Position numbers and translations under genes: made by a program. A DNA stretch of 64,000 nt. It comes from Panonychus citri. Taxonomy: Eukaryota > Arthropoda > Arachnida > Trombidiformes > Tetranychidae. The stretch covers positions 620,001 through 684,000 of the forward strand of contig NW_026515506.1 of the NCBI RefSeq assembly GCF_014898815.1, in the 5' to 3' direction. Below are positions 1-12,745 of the stretch, in pieces. The number at the start of each line of letters is the position of its first letter. Positions within the stretch are counted from its first letter, which is position 1. The notes beneath the pieces were generated by a model that did no database searches, was not told the DNA's origin, and was given only the letters and a program-made list of their open reading frames with translations.

Positions 1-341
1 AGCCGATTGTTTTGACAACCTGTCCAAGAAAGAGAGAAAAAGAAAAAGAGAAGAGAAGAGAAAAAGAAAGACATAAATAAAAAAGTAAGAGAAAAGACAG
101 AGATGGCAACAGAAAGGTGAAAGATAAGAGAGAGAGAGAGAGAAAAGACAGACAGAGAGAAAAGTCAAAAAAGGAAAGTAGAGAAAGACAAAAGAGGAAA
201 AGGGAAAGGAGAATAGAAGAAAAAAATCAAAAGGTGGATACTTACTTGGTCATAAAGTTGTTTACCTGTTGTATTGGGCTGAATGGTAAATTCCAATTCA
301 GCGTCCATAGTGGTAACACGTACACTTATTGGTTTAGGCAT
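1..341 (-). CDS. Moe: Moesin / ERM protein, first two coding exons (partial, 3' part outside window)
   Basis: Moesin links cortical actin to membrane proteins through an N-terminal FERM domain. The first coding exon runs on the minus strand from ATG at 341 to 246 (32 codons) and reads MPKPISVRVTTMDAELEF followed by TIQPNTTGKQLYDQ. This is the near-invariant start of ezrin/radixin/moesin FERM lobe F1. A consensus donor (GTAAGT) follows at 245-244. The next exon begins after a CAG acceptor at 19 and reads VVKTIG before the window ends, exactly the expected continuation in phase 0. Intron 1 (20-245) is a purine-rich tract on the plus strand, i.e. a pyrimidine-rich intron for this gene. Recognition rests on the ERM N terminus; the rest of the protein lies left of the window. 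Confidence 0.93.
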
Positions 342-2642
342 TTTTGGATGGATTCGTAATAATTATGTTAATAAACCGATTATGCTGATGAAGATGAATA
401 AAAAGATGATGAAGAAGTAGTAGAAGTTGTGGTGGTCGTCGTTAGAAGAAAAAAGGGAGTGAAGGGAAAAGAAACAAAACTATTCACATAAAACAACAAG
501 ATGAATATATTGTAGTGAATGATGAATGTTAGAGAAAAAGAGAAGAGTAAAAAGAGAAAGAGAGAAAAGAAAGAGAGTTAGGACCACAGAGAGAGAGAGA
601 GAAGAAAAAAATCAAAGACCAAGATAGAAATAGTAAGAGGAGAAAAAAAGGGCGGACAACCAAAATAATTAAATGGAATGATGTTAATTAATTAAGCAAA
701 CATGTAAACGAAAAAAAATTAAATGAAGAATCAAACAAAAAAAATCAATAATAAAATAAAATCACAATTAATCACAATCAAAATTGAATCAAATGAAGGT
801 TGAAATGTTCGGTGTTCATGTAGAGAGAGAAAAAGAAATATGGCAGATGAACTTCTCTTCTGCGCATGCGCAGTCGCCCTCTTTCTTCTCTTTCTTCGGT
901 TGAAAGAAAGAGAAAAAGTAAGAGAAAGAGAGAAGAAAAATTTTGTTTTTCGATAAACAGTGACCTCTATTGGAAAATTAATCAACTTGGTTTCCCGTTT
1001 GTTTTTTTTTCACTGAGAATCAATTTTTCTCCCTAAACATGAAACAATTGATTGTGACACTTAATTAATTTAAATGAGAAACATTTACAACATTCGTCAA
1101 CAAATGTTTACAAACATTATCTGTTTAATAGAGAAAAATATGAACCATTTAAAATCTCAAGGAATATTTGAAACAAAAAGTAAATCAAATGAAAATTGAA
1201 CAACAACAATTACTTTTTTTTTGTATTGTTGATTGTTGGTTAAATTAAATGAGACAACAACAAAATATAAACCAGAGCAAAAGATGATGATGATGATGAT
1301 GATGAAAGAAAGCAAAATGATTTAACTGATTAACTTCAATTGCACAGATAATAAATAGTAAATATCATTTTTCTTATCATCAACAATTTACCACCACAAT
1401 CAACAATCAACTTAAACAGTTAAATTGATGAGACCTGTAGGAAAACAAAAAATAATATAACTTATTTAGGTTAATTGTAATTGTTGTAAGAGATGATTTA
1501 ATCTGTTGATTGTTCATCATGATTGAAAAAAAACTCAGTCTTTACGGATGTACAATTTAACCTTGAAAAGAAAACAAAACAACAAATGAGAGAGTTGATT
1601 TATAAATTGTCATCAATTGGAAATTTTTTTTTTCACTACAACAATTTAAGTCTAAATCATCAACAATCAAATTAACACGACAAGAGAGAGAGAGAGACTG
1701 ACAAACTTTAATTGTGATCAGCGTAATATTATCAATTATTATTATTATGATAAATTGATGGTTTTACAATTTATTAAATTGTTTGAGATTTTTGTCTCAA
1801 TCAAATTGTGTATTGTTGTTGTGTTGAGACTCTTTGATTAAACTTACCGGTGAAATAAAGTGTGAAGCAATTAAGAGTTAAAATCATCAATGATTAACTT
1901 GATCATTAAACAAATCATTGCCAATATCACATTTAATAGGTTGATAGGGAAAAGTGGGGAAAAGGAATCATGATAATCAACTAATCATGATGATAACAAT
2001 TATGATTACTTGAACGATCAACGGAAAAGACAAACGTTCATCAATTTAAATTGTTATTAAAGTTAATAAATCAATTTCTAATTTTATTTATTTAGCTGGT
2101 TTAGTTAATTTAGTTGATTAACTTTACTTTTTTTTTGTTGTCATTTTGATGAGTTAAAAAAAACTAGGATAATTAGCTAATTGTCAATTGTCATATTTAA
2201 ATTGTCATATATTTACCTAGTTTGTTGTTGTTGTTGTTGGGTTAATTAAAACTCATTGAGTGATTATAATTAACCTGTTATGAAAGGATTATCAAAAGTG
2301 AAAGACAATCAAATTAAATTGTAACTATGTTTACATTTCCTGAAAAAAATATAATTGATTGTTCAACTAATCTGATTAAATGAACAAAAAATAAACCACA
2401 AATTGTTGCTATTTAATTTTTGGCTCAATCGTTTTAATTGTTTGTATATATTTTTTTTGTTTAATTGCTGATGAGTGATAATCAATGTAGGTGATAATTA
2501 TATGATTCATTGAGTGGTTAATTATGTAATCGTTGATAGAGATGATAAAAGTAATAACAATAATAAAGGTTAATTATCATTAGGAGAGAGAGAGAGAAAG
2601 TTAATCGTTTCATTGGAAGAAGAAAAAAAATTAGAAAAAAAT
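342..2642. other. Intergenic: moesin upstream region
   Basis: No coding exon was recognised. The stretch holds moesin 5' flank and probably untranslated exon(s), GA-rich tracts (about 530-650 and 820-935), a (GAT)n microsatellite near 1283-1305, a GA run near 1684-1698, and dense CAATTA/TAATTG words. Short open frames here are low-complexity. Confidence 0.5.
861..872. promoter_or_regulatory. NRF-1/Erect-wing palindrome, candidate moesin promoter site
   Basis: The perfect palindrome TGCGCATGCGCA stands out in otherwise AT/GA-rich DNA, about 520 bp upstream of the moesin start codon. It matches the known binding palindrome of NRF-1 (Ewg in flies), common in promoters of broadly expressed genes. 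The promoter role is inferred from position. Confidence 0.55.
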
Positions 2643-2714
2643 CTCTCTGGCGGGGAATCGAACCCCGGTCTCTCGCGTGACAGGCGAGGATACTGACCAC
2701 TATACTACCAGAGA
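2643..2714 (-). tRNA. tRNA-Asp (GTC)
   Basis: A 72-nt cloverleaf on the minus strand. The acceptor stem pairs TCTCTGG (5') with CCAGAGA (3') and is followed by discriminator G. The D-arm region reads TAGTATAGTGGTCAGTAT (A box). The anticodon loop CTGTCAC carries GTC. The T arm CCGGGGTTCGATTCCCCG is the B box. The body matches eukaryotic tRNA-Asp. There is no intron and the CCA is not encoded, as expected for a nuclear tRNA gene. It stands alone between moesin and the GMC gene. Confidence 0.96.
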
Positions 2715-4604
2715 ACCGATGAGGAAGAAGCTTTAAAAGTGTATATAAACATTAGATAAAAGTTGTAATTAATTGTTTGATTAACTTTCACTTTCTAAAA
2801 GTAACTTGATTGATTAGTCTAATGATTAGGGTTGAGTGATTAAAGTGAAAGATATGGTAAATATTGATAGTGTTTGTATTCTGTTATTGTCGTTAATTAA
2901 CTTTTGATTGATTGGTAACAAGTGAAACTTTTTCTATTCTGTTAATTGTTGATTTGATTAATTTTTTTTTCTCTCTAATTTTTATTGATTGACTTTTTCT
3001 TTGATAATTTAGAAGCAACAATAATTAAATCAATAGAAAATGAATCCAATGGTTTATCAGTGTTACAATTTAAAAGTATTTAGGGTCTTAATTAATCGTA
3101 TATGAATATGATTATCTTAAAGATACAACAATTTAACACTTTCACAAAAAGTTAATCAACTGTTAACTTAATTGGCCACTAAAATATATATTTTATGCTC
3201 AATTGGGAATCAAATTTTCTGGCTCAGTGAAATTATATAAATGGAAAGCCAATAACAATAATTATCAACAAAAAACAACAATTAACAAACAATCAAGACA
3301 AACACAATAACACAAACTGATGAATAACAATCAACATATGATGAAAGAAGGGGGAAAATCAAAATGAAAGTTATTACATCATAAGAAAGAGAAAGATAGT
3401 TTCTCTCTTTCTTATCATCATGAAGATGAGAAAAAGGGGAAGGAAGGATGAAGAAGGAGGACAAATGAATGGCCTGATCGCGTTAACCCCGTAAAACTGG
3501 CCGCTAATCACGACCCGTTATTCAGGTTCTATAGATTAATGGTCGGCATTAAATGTAAACCCCTTTTCTCCTTAATAAATATTTCCTTGCCCTTCACTCC
3601 ACTTTTATCATCCGCATCTTCATCTTCATCTTCATCTTCATCAGCTCCTGCATCGCCATCACAGCAAATGTACACTCACCATCAGATCACTTGAGAATCG
3701 ACCAACCGACCGATCCTAAATCCCGTTCATTCAAGGGCAATTTATATCAATTCGTGTTTAATTTTGTTTCGTTTTTTTTTTAATTCTAATCAAATTTTTC
3801 TTTTAATATTCATCACAATTTATAAATTCAAGCTCTGGTTTTAATTTGCCTCTGGGTTAACTAATAATCTACATCATCTTAATCATTATTATCATCACAG
3901 CATCAACATCATCCTAAAGATCTGCCAGAAGCAACTTTTCATCCTCATCACTTTGATCATCTTTCTAAATCAGATGACCTTATATTTTAATAACAATTAA
4001 CTTGATTTACTATTAACTTGGTTTAATTTTGCATCTCACAAACTGTATCATCGTAATTTTAATCATTTCAAGTTTCTTTTCTCAATCGATTGTGTATCTG
4101 ATTAGTGTTTATCCATCTTAATTTACTAATTGTTATTTGCCCATTTGGATTAAACCACAAAATTTTGTAACAATTTATATTTCCGTGTACAATTTTTATC
4201 TTAATTGTTTCAAAGTTTCTCTAATGATAATGTGATAATCAATGGAAATCAATGTGACTAATTTTACTAATCATCAATGGATTAACTAAATTGTGACCAT
4301 TTCAAACTAAAATTATCATCAATTCTAATATACACTGACCCTTGTCCACTTGTGATACTATTTAAAAAAAAAAGAAAATGCTAAATCACAATTAACTATT
4401 GTGATCACAATCAACAATATAAAGATAATTTAAATATCATTTACTTTGTGATCTTCGAAACTTTAAATTATCATCATCATCATTATCATCATTAGACATC
4501 ATTAGAAATCAACAGCAATTAAAGTAATTTAAATCTCATCAAAGTAGCCTTAATTTTCTGGTAACAATTAACTTTAACAATTTAGATATTAATAGTAAAT
4601 TAAA
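2715..4604. other. Intergenic: upstream of GMC oxidoreductase
   Basis: No coding exon recognised. It contains an imperfect hairpin of an A/G-rich arm and its complement near 3381-3416, a short GC-richer island at about 3471-3560, a (TCATCT)-like run near 3610-3640, and AT-rich DNA leading to the GMC start. It probably includes the promoter and 5' UTR of the GMC gene. Confidence 0.4.
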
Positions 4605-7600
4605 ATGTTTGCCAAAGCAAGTGTTGCCCTTTTCCCGGCTCTTATACCGATATTATCATTCTGGATCGCCCGGAAAAGTGACCCTGTATTTCCGGTCACT
4701 CGAGATACTTGGGATAAGGAGTATGATTATATCATAGGTAAGACAATTAGCTAACAATTAACCGAATCAGATTGTTTGTTACTTCATATAATTGCCTTGT
4801 AATTTACCATCTGAAACTGTTAATCTTGTATTTTGAGCTTAATCTTAATCCATTGATCCAGTTGATTGTAATAGTTAATTGTAGTGGACACATTATTACA
4901 ATTCATTGATTGTTGATCATATGTTGTGAATTAATATTCAAAATTTGATAATAATAAGTTGATCAGTTTTGACAATTGAAATAACATTAAAATAATTGTT
5001 GTTGTTGTTTTTTTCATTCAATTGATTTAAGACTGAAAAACAACAACAATCAACTTAATCACAATTATTATTAGTATCAAGTTAAACTTTTCTGGATTAA
5101 ACAATTTACTCATTGGTTGACTTAATATTTACACAATCAACTGGACATTTGATTGACATGTTTTCACCTTTAAATCGTTTGATTATTATACATTTTTAAT
5201 CAAAACCACAATTAACTTTGGGTTATTTCAAGATAATCACAATCAAACAATTAATCTTTTCAATCAGGTCAACATTTACTTTTACCTTAATCCATAACAA
5301 TTGTAAGAAACAATTGTAAACAATTAACGAGACATTTTTATAATAATAACAATCCAACAGAAAAGAGCAACAAAAAAAAGTGAAACCAAATTAATCAAAC
5401 AACAATCAACAATCAACCACAATTTAGATTCAACAATCAACGATCAAACAATGAATCAACTACTTGGTGCATGTTAAATAGTAACAATTTATTGATTATG
5501 TTGGATAATCAAATTTGGAGTGAATATAATTTATTAATAGCTCAATGAACTTTTACTTTTTTTTTCTTGTTGATTGTAAACCAAATCAACTGATTGTGAT
5601 TATTTCCGTTCATCGATACATTAATATTTGATTATCAAGTAGTTTAAATATATTATGATACTATTATTATTTACAATAAACAATTTAGAAAACAATTTAG
5701 ATGAAACCTGAAGATGTTGATTATGATCAAGAATATATCACAATATGAGATTAACAGTTAAATCAATTCATCAAGATTCAATTACAATTTAAAGTGGTTA
5801 ACAATTTATTCAAATATCAACAAAGTAACAATCAAAGGGAGGTCTTTATGATAATCAAATTAAATCAATTTATGATTATTTATCGTACTCATGTCAAACA
5901 ATTTAAGTAATATAATGAAAAAAAAAGTTAATTTTGTCATTAAATTAATTCACAAAAAGTACAGTTAGTTTCTTAATCATGATTTCATGACACAATCATC
6001 AGAGTTAATTGTTCATTTTCATATTAATGATTAACTTTCAGATTTAGTTTGAGTTAATCATTTTTTCACTCAACTCAGTTTGGACAATCAACTTAAACTA
6101 ATCATCTAAATCCAGATAATTTATCATTCTAATTGTAAATGATTTTACAACAATTTTCACAGATTAAAGGGAAAACCTTTGAAAGATTATTAGAACTGTT
6201 AATCTATTGATTAGTTTGATTTAATTGTTGGAATTTTTGTTCATGAAAGTTGCTGATTAACTGTGCAACTAATTCCTAATTGGAATGATAAGACTAATTA
6301 GCGGAAGAAAAAAGATTCTTCAAGATAATAATCAAATCTACAGAGATAATTAACTTTTAGGATTGGAAAGTTTTTCTTGGTAGCATTTCAATTGTTTCTT
6401 CAAATTTATTTCGAAGTCTAATCAATGGATTATGTTGATTTTTGAACATTTCTAGTTGGCGCTGGTTCTGCTGGTTCCGTTCTGGCCAATAGACTGTCCG
6501 AAGATCCAAGAGTTAAGGTTTTACTATTGGAAGCGGGTGGAAGTGAAAACATAATAAGTGACATTCCCATCGCCTATCAAATGCTCCAACACACCCCGAT
6601 GGACTGGAGCTACCTGACGGAGCCTCAAGAGTCATCGTGTTTTGGCCTGAAAGATAAACGATCCCGTTGGCCACGAGGTCGAGTCCTTGGAGGGTCAAGT
6701 GTAATGAATGTGATGCTCTATGTTAGAGGTAACCGATTGGACTACGAGAATTGGGTCAAAAACGGTGCCATCGGATGGAGCTGGGAGGAAGTGTTTCCAT
6801 ATTTCCTTAAATCCGAAGACAATAGAGATTCAAATTACGCTTTTAATGGTAACTGTCCAAGTAAAACTTTCAATCTCTCCCACGATTTAATGAGTAATTA
6901 ATGATTAATCAGTTAATTAATCAACAAGTTCAGATGATTAAGATGATATTGGATATTGAGAGAATCCTCTTTCTATTGCTAACAGCAATTTCCAAACATT
7001 ATCATTAAACTAATAATCAAAGTAAAAAGTTTTAATCAGTTGTGAGAGTAAATCAAAAGGCAACTAAACATCAACTATCAATCCAATTGTAACTTGTTAA
7101 TTGTTTCAATCGCAATTCTTAAGGTTTAATTTATTTTTCTTTTATTGAATGATGATCATCATCATTATTATTATTATTAATTATAACGAAAGGAACAGTT
7201 TCTCTTAAAGTATTTACAGTTATTCAGGTCAAATTAATTATCGTCTTAATCAGTCTATAATCTAAGGTCAATATCCAATCAGCATGATAATTAAAACATG
7301 AAAACAGTGAAATTAATTTTCACTTTGATTTATATGCAATCATTTTATTCAATTATAATGAAATAATATCTTAATTGATCATCGATAATTAAACAAGTTG
7401 AGAAAAATAAATTTCTCTCCAATTCTAAATATGGAGACAATCCCTCGTTTTTTACTGGTGATTGTTTCACTTTCTTTAATTAAGTTAATTGTTCATTTGT
7501 CTCTGTACAGGTTATCATGGTCGTGGTGGACCACTGACCGTTCAATCAAGTCCATACTTAAGTCCGTTAGGCGCTGCTTGGCCTGCGGCTGGACAATTTT

Positions 7601-10600
7601 TGGGTTACAAGTACGTTGATGTTAATGGCGCTTCTCAAACAGGTAATCAAGTTAACTAATTAAATTGATTCATTTAAGTGTTTAGATGAATTCAATCAAC
7701 CTCATCATCTTTTTAATCACCTTATTGTGATTCTAAGGAATTGATTGTTTAATCATCACAATCAAGTTTCCACAAAGGTTTCTAATTCTGGGGAAAATTC
7801 TGATTAAATTGAATTTTGAGTTGATTTTATCATTACAAATACTTGTTAAGATTTTGATGGTTAATTGTCATCACTTTAATTGTGACAATTAAAAGATTAA
7901 CCAGTAAACTTTATAATACAATGTAAATCAAACAATTAGGTAGTTTAATCCGGTTTCAATTGTGAATCTTGAGTGGTAACAATTAACATTTTCCTTTAGC
8001 TATTTAAAAATTTTAGTTGATTTAATCACTAATTGTTGATTGTATTAATTTCTTATTTTTAATCCAGTCTAATTAAGACTTCAATAATTATCAACCACAA
8101 GGAATCAGTTGATTGAGTTGTAGCAATTATCTTAATCGTATAAAGATTTTAATAATTAATACTCATAATATTTGCCCAACCAACCAAGTATTTCCTAATA
8201 CAATTTAATTAATTAGCCCTGAAAACTTTACAATTATCTTAATCATTATTTCACGGTCCTGTTGATTTAGCCTAATATTAGTATTTAATTGTCCCTTAAT
8301 CATAAGATTGAACAATTTAAAAACTAATCCAGTCCATAAGCTATTGTTTGATTGTTACCTTAATTGTTACCTTTCAAAGGTTGATCAAAATATCAATCAA
8401 ATTGTTTAACCAAATAATCAATTTTCCCAAATCAAATCACCAATAGACAACAATCAATCCTTTAATTGTTAGAATTGATCACAACAAAAAAATCAATTAT
8501 ATCGATTAGAGGATTTAAAGTTAATCCAATCAAAACTTCATCGCAATCAATAAATTAACTTGATTATATATAAATTTTCATTGGTAAAGGTGAAAAGTTG
8601 ATTAAACCAGTTAAACTATATCAACAATTAAAAGTGTTATTAATTGTTAACCATCACAATCAACTTTAAAAGATAATTTCAAATCAATGATTACTCTTAT
8701 AATTAACAACAGTTGAAAAAAAAATTAACTAACACTTATGTCAATCAAGGTTGACAAACGATGAGCAATTAATTATATCAGTTGATTGTCATGATTAACA
8801 TGTAGACAACTGATTAACAAGTTAATTGCTACATAGAGAAAAGGTAGAGAAAAACAAATACAACAATTAACTGTGAAAATAAAAAGAAAACCAGTAATTA
8901 AGTTAATTGTTACGAGTGAAGTAGATGAAATAATTTTTCCAACACTCAACTAATAATATCATTGATGATTAACATTCAAACAGTTAATTAAATATTAATC
9001 ACAATTTTGATCGGATCAAGAAATGAAACTTGTTAAAATTAGTTATCAACATGATAATAACAATTTAATTGTTTACTAATAATATGTTATATTTAATACT
9101 AATCATGATAACCCATTCTTATATCTAATCAACAACAATTAAGACTAATCCAGTTCAGATTTTTTTTTATTATATTATATCAAAGTAAAGCTGATCAATT
9201 TTACCACAATTGTTACAATCAAAGTCAATCAATCAATTGGAAACAACTTAATTTAGATTGTAATATTATGATTACTATTATTGATCAATCAACGCCAATT
9301 GTAGTTTAGTAAATTATTAATCACACAATGTAACTTAATCATAATTGTTGTTGAAATAACAACGCTAATTATGTTGATTAATACATATAAAAAAGATCAC
9401 GATCTTTAATCATTACAATCAAAGATTAGTTTTAATTGCAAGTGAAAGAAGATCTTAAAATTAAATTGTTATCAATCAAGAGGAGAGAAAATTTAACATT
9501 ATAATTAATAACAATCTAATTAATTGATGATTCAATTGTTTAATCCGTTGATTACAATTGATAACAATTATTAGTTGAGTTAATCGTGAAATCATTTGGT
9601 TGACAATTTAAATTGACACGAGATAATGATTAGCTTTGGTTTTGAAAATTGCTACTGATTGTTAATCTTAATTGTGATCAACAGTTTCGTTAAATTATCA
9701 ATGATCAAAAAGCTGATTGCTTGCTAATTGTAATCAACAATCATGATATCAAATTTTTCATGGTTTAATTTTTACTTTCTCATTACTAACAATCAAACAA
9801 AAAGTAAATCAATTACATGGTTTATGGTTAATTAATGATTAGTAGTTGATTAGTTATGATTACAATTTGATTATCAAGTAATCATTATTTATGCTTCCAA
9901 TAACAATAACTAAATAATAATAATAATACAACAATTTAAATTTGATTGTAAAGAATCAACCAGATTTACAAAATTAGATGAAAAATATTAATATTCAAAT
10001 AGTCATTGATTGTTAATCTGAATCAATTTTCATTAAATTGTGAATTGATTGTGATAATATAAATAACATTAACTGATAATAAAAGGAATAGTTTTCAACT
10101 GTAATCACAAATAATCAGAATTGATTGTTGAATAATAATAATAAAAAAATACGAAACAATTTAAGTAACAATATAAAAATTGATCAACTATTAATATATG
10201 CTGATGATTAGTTGATTGTTGTAATAAGTTTTCAGATCAATTTGATTGATAATTTACCTTTTCATTGGTATCCCATTGATTGTTGTCTTATCCTCAATTA
10301 CCCAGCAGTTGATTTAACTGTTAACTAATTATCTCTTAATCATCCCAAAAGGTTTCACGATCCCTCAAGGTACAATAAGACGAGGTGCCCGTTGTAGTAC
10401 AGCGAAGGCCTATTTAATTCCGGCCAAGAATCGGCCTAATCTTCACGTGATTGCATTCGCTTATGTAACAAGAGTAAGTGTTGACTGATTGTCTTAATTG
10501 TTGGTAATTAATTAAATCACTTTATTCTCAGATAATTTTCAATGAGATGAAAAAAGCAGTCGCTGTTCAATTTGATCGTTTTTCACTTTCTTATTTGGTT

Positions 10601-11775
10601 TATGCTCGAAAAGAGATTATCTTATCCGGTGGATCAATTAATTCACCACAATTATTGATGATCTCAGGAATTGGACCCGCACAGCACCTTAAAGATCACG
10701 GGGTGAGTAATCTAACAATCTAATTAACTACTCTAATTGATTATGATTTGACTTGTGATTGTTTCATTCAGTCAACTTGTCAAGATTCAATTCCAATTTT
10801 TGACAATTAACTTTCATCAACGATCATTTAATTGTTTTAACTTTATTGTTGTTTCTTCACGTTATTTAGATTCCTGTGATTGCTGATCTACCTGTTGGTG
10901 CCAATCTTCAAGATCACATTTATCCCGGTGGAATGACCTTCTCAATCAATGCAAAGGTCACTCTATCTCAAGATCGTATTTTCAATGCAGCCAATTTGGG
11001 AAAATATTTTACCAAAGGAAATGGACCTTTAACCTCTTTGGGTGGAGTTGAAGGGTTAGCATTTATCCGTACAAAACGGGTTAACCAAACGATAGATTGG
11101 CCTGACGTTGAGATGCACTTTGTAACGGGTAATGTTGTTGCCGATGGTGGTAAAAGTTTAGTCGGATTAACTGGCCTTAATCCGGAAATTTGGAACCGTG
11201 TTTTCCTACCTTATACTCTTGTAGACACTTTTACCCTTGACCCCGTTTTATTGAGACCCAAAAGTCGAGGTTATGTCCGTTTAAGATCAGCTAATCCCTA
11301 TGATCATCCAATCATTGATCCCAAATACTTATCTCATCCGGATGATGTTTTGACCATCGTCGAGGCCATGAAAATAGCTCTGGCCATCGGCTTATCGCCT
11401 CCACTGGCCTCTTTTGGGGCTAAACTGATTGAAACCGTTTTCCCGGGCTGTGAGGTTTACATTTACCTGTCCGATGAGTACCTTGCCTGTGTCGCTCGTG
11501 TTTTCACCTCGACGATTTACCACCCGGTTGGTACTTGTAAAATGGGCTCTTCTTGGGATCCCACGGCGGTAGTTGACCCTGAATTAAGAGTTCTCGGCGG
11601 TGTTTCCGGTTTAAGGGTAATTGATGCCTCGGTTATGCCGACAATCATTTCCGGTAACACTAATGCACCAACAATCATGATTGCTGAAAGAGGAGCTGAT
11701 CTAATTAAGGGTAAATTGTTAACACCTTTATCAAGTCCGATAATTGCCCAAGCTTACCCAATAATTGCTGGTTAA
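4605..11775 (+). CDS. GMC oxidoreductase (glucose dehydrogenase-like flavoenzyme)
   Basis: FAD-dependent GMC-family alcohol/sugar dehydrogenase, probably secreted or membrane-anchored. Six exons join in phase: 4605-4737, 6456-6848, 7511-7642, 10352-10473, 10532-10702 and 10870-11775, giving 618 aa, the usual family length. A hydrophobic N terminus (about residues 5-22) looks like a signal peptide or anchor. The FAD-binding Rossmann motif VGAGSAGSVLANRL starts at about 45. GMC signature 1 (RGRVLGGSSVMN) is near 118 and signature 2 (GSINSPQLLMISGIGP) near 293. The C-terminal catalytic block has YHPVGTCKMG (His near 535) and GNTNAP (near 579), the usual His plus His/Asn pair. All introns have GT-AG ends; the largest are 1.7 kb and 2.7 kb. 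Substrate cannot be told from sequence. The open frame is intact, with no sign of decay. Confidence 0.95.
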
Positions 11776-12745
11776 AGACAATTAGACAAACTCATTTATT
11801 TAATTAATTACACTAATATACACATACATAAACCACCTTCATCACAATTAGTTGATTACTTTGATTAGGATTGATTAACACCCAAGGCTGCCACTGATGC
11901 TGGTGTCTATTATTGTGTAATCATCATCCTCTTCATCTTAATCATCTTGATTGAACATCACTATTTGTCATCCGTTTTTTCACAATTAACAAGCCTCACC
12001 GTTAATTGTTGTCATTGTTACACTTAATTGTCACTATATTTCACTCCCTAACTTTTAATTATTACTAATTGTCCATACATGGTGCCATTTAAAGTACAAT
12101 TGTGACCTAATTAAGCTTTTTTTTGGTTAATTGTTCATTTTTTTAACGTTGTATTTTTATCATTAGGATTTTTTAGTAATCAAATGAGTTGACTAGTCAG
12201 TTATTAATTAAGGGAAACAATAAACTATCAATTTGTTTATTTTCCCCAATTTAAAACAATTAACAACTAAACGATACAATTAAAACATTTACCTTGTTGT
12301 TGCCTTGAGGGGTGAATACTTGGGTTTTCACAACAATTAACACAATCGATGATTAATTAATCATATTAATCATATGAAAATCAGAGTAACAAATATAATA
12401 AGCTGTTAATTGTTGTTTCTTTTACTATTACATTATTTTTATAATTTCTAAATTGTTAATTGATGGCACACAAATGATTAACTCTTATTACGAGATTGAA
12501 TTATGATAAATACACAACAATTAAAAGTTAATAAAGTAAAAAAAAAATTAACTCGTCATTAACGTCTCACTGATTTGTGACTTTTTTTTCACATTTAATT
12601 GTATATTTTTAATTATGATTAGTATAATTTAAGACTAATTAATGTTTGGGCAATATTTGATTTCTCAAATAAGTGATTGAATTGATTTGTTGACAAGAAA
12701 CAAAAAAAAACTTATTTTTAAGGTGAAAAATTTGATTGTTGCTTG
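11776..12745. other. Intergenic between convergent genes
   Basis: Holds the 3' ends of the GMC gene (+) and the NRF-6-like gene (-). AT-rich, with AATAAA-like words and many CAATTAA words. No gene seen. Confidence 0.4.

Noticed and set aside
117..359. 80-residue plus-strand open frame of Lys/Arg/Glu repeats
   Set aside because: It is the antisense of moesin intron 1 and exon 1; the composition comes from the GA tract.
2518..2700. 60-residue minus-strand open frame
   Set aside because: It reads through the tRNA-Asp gene in an arbitrary frame.
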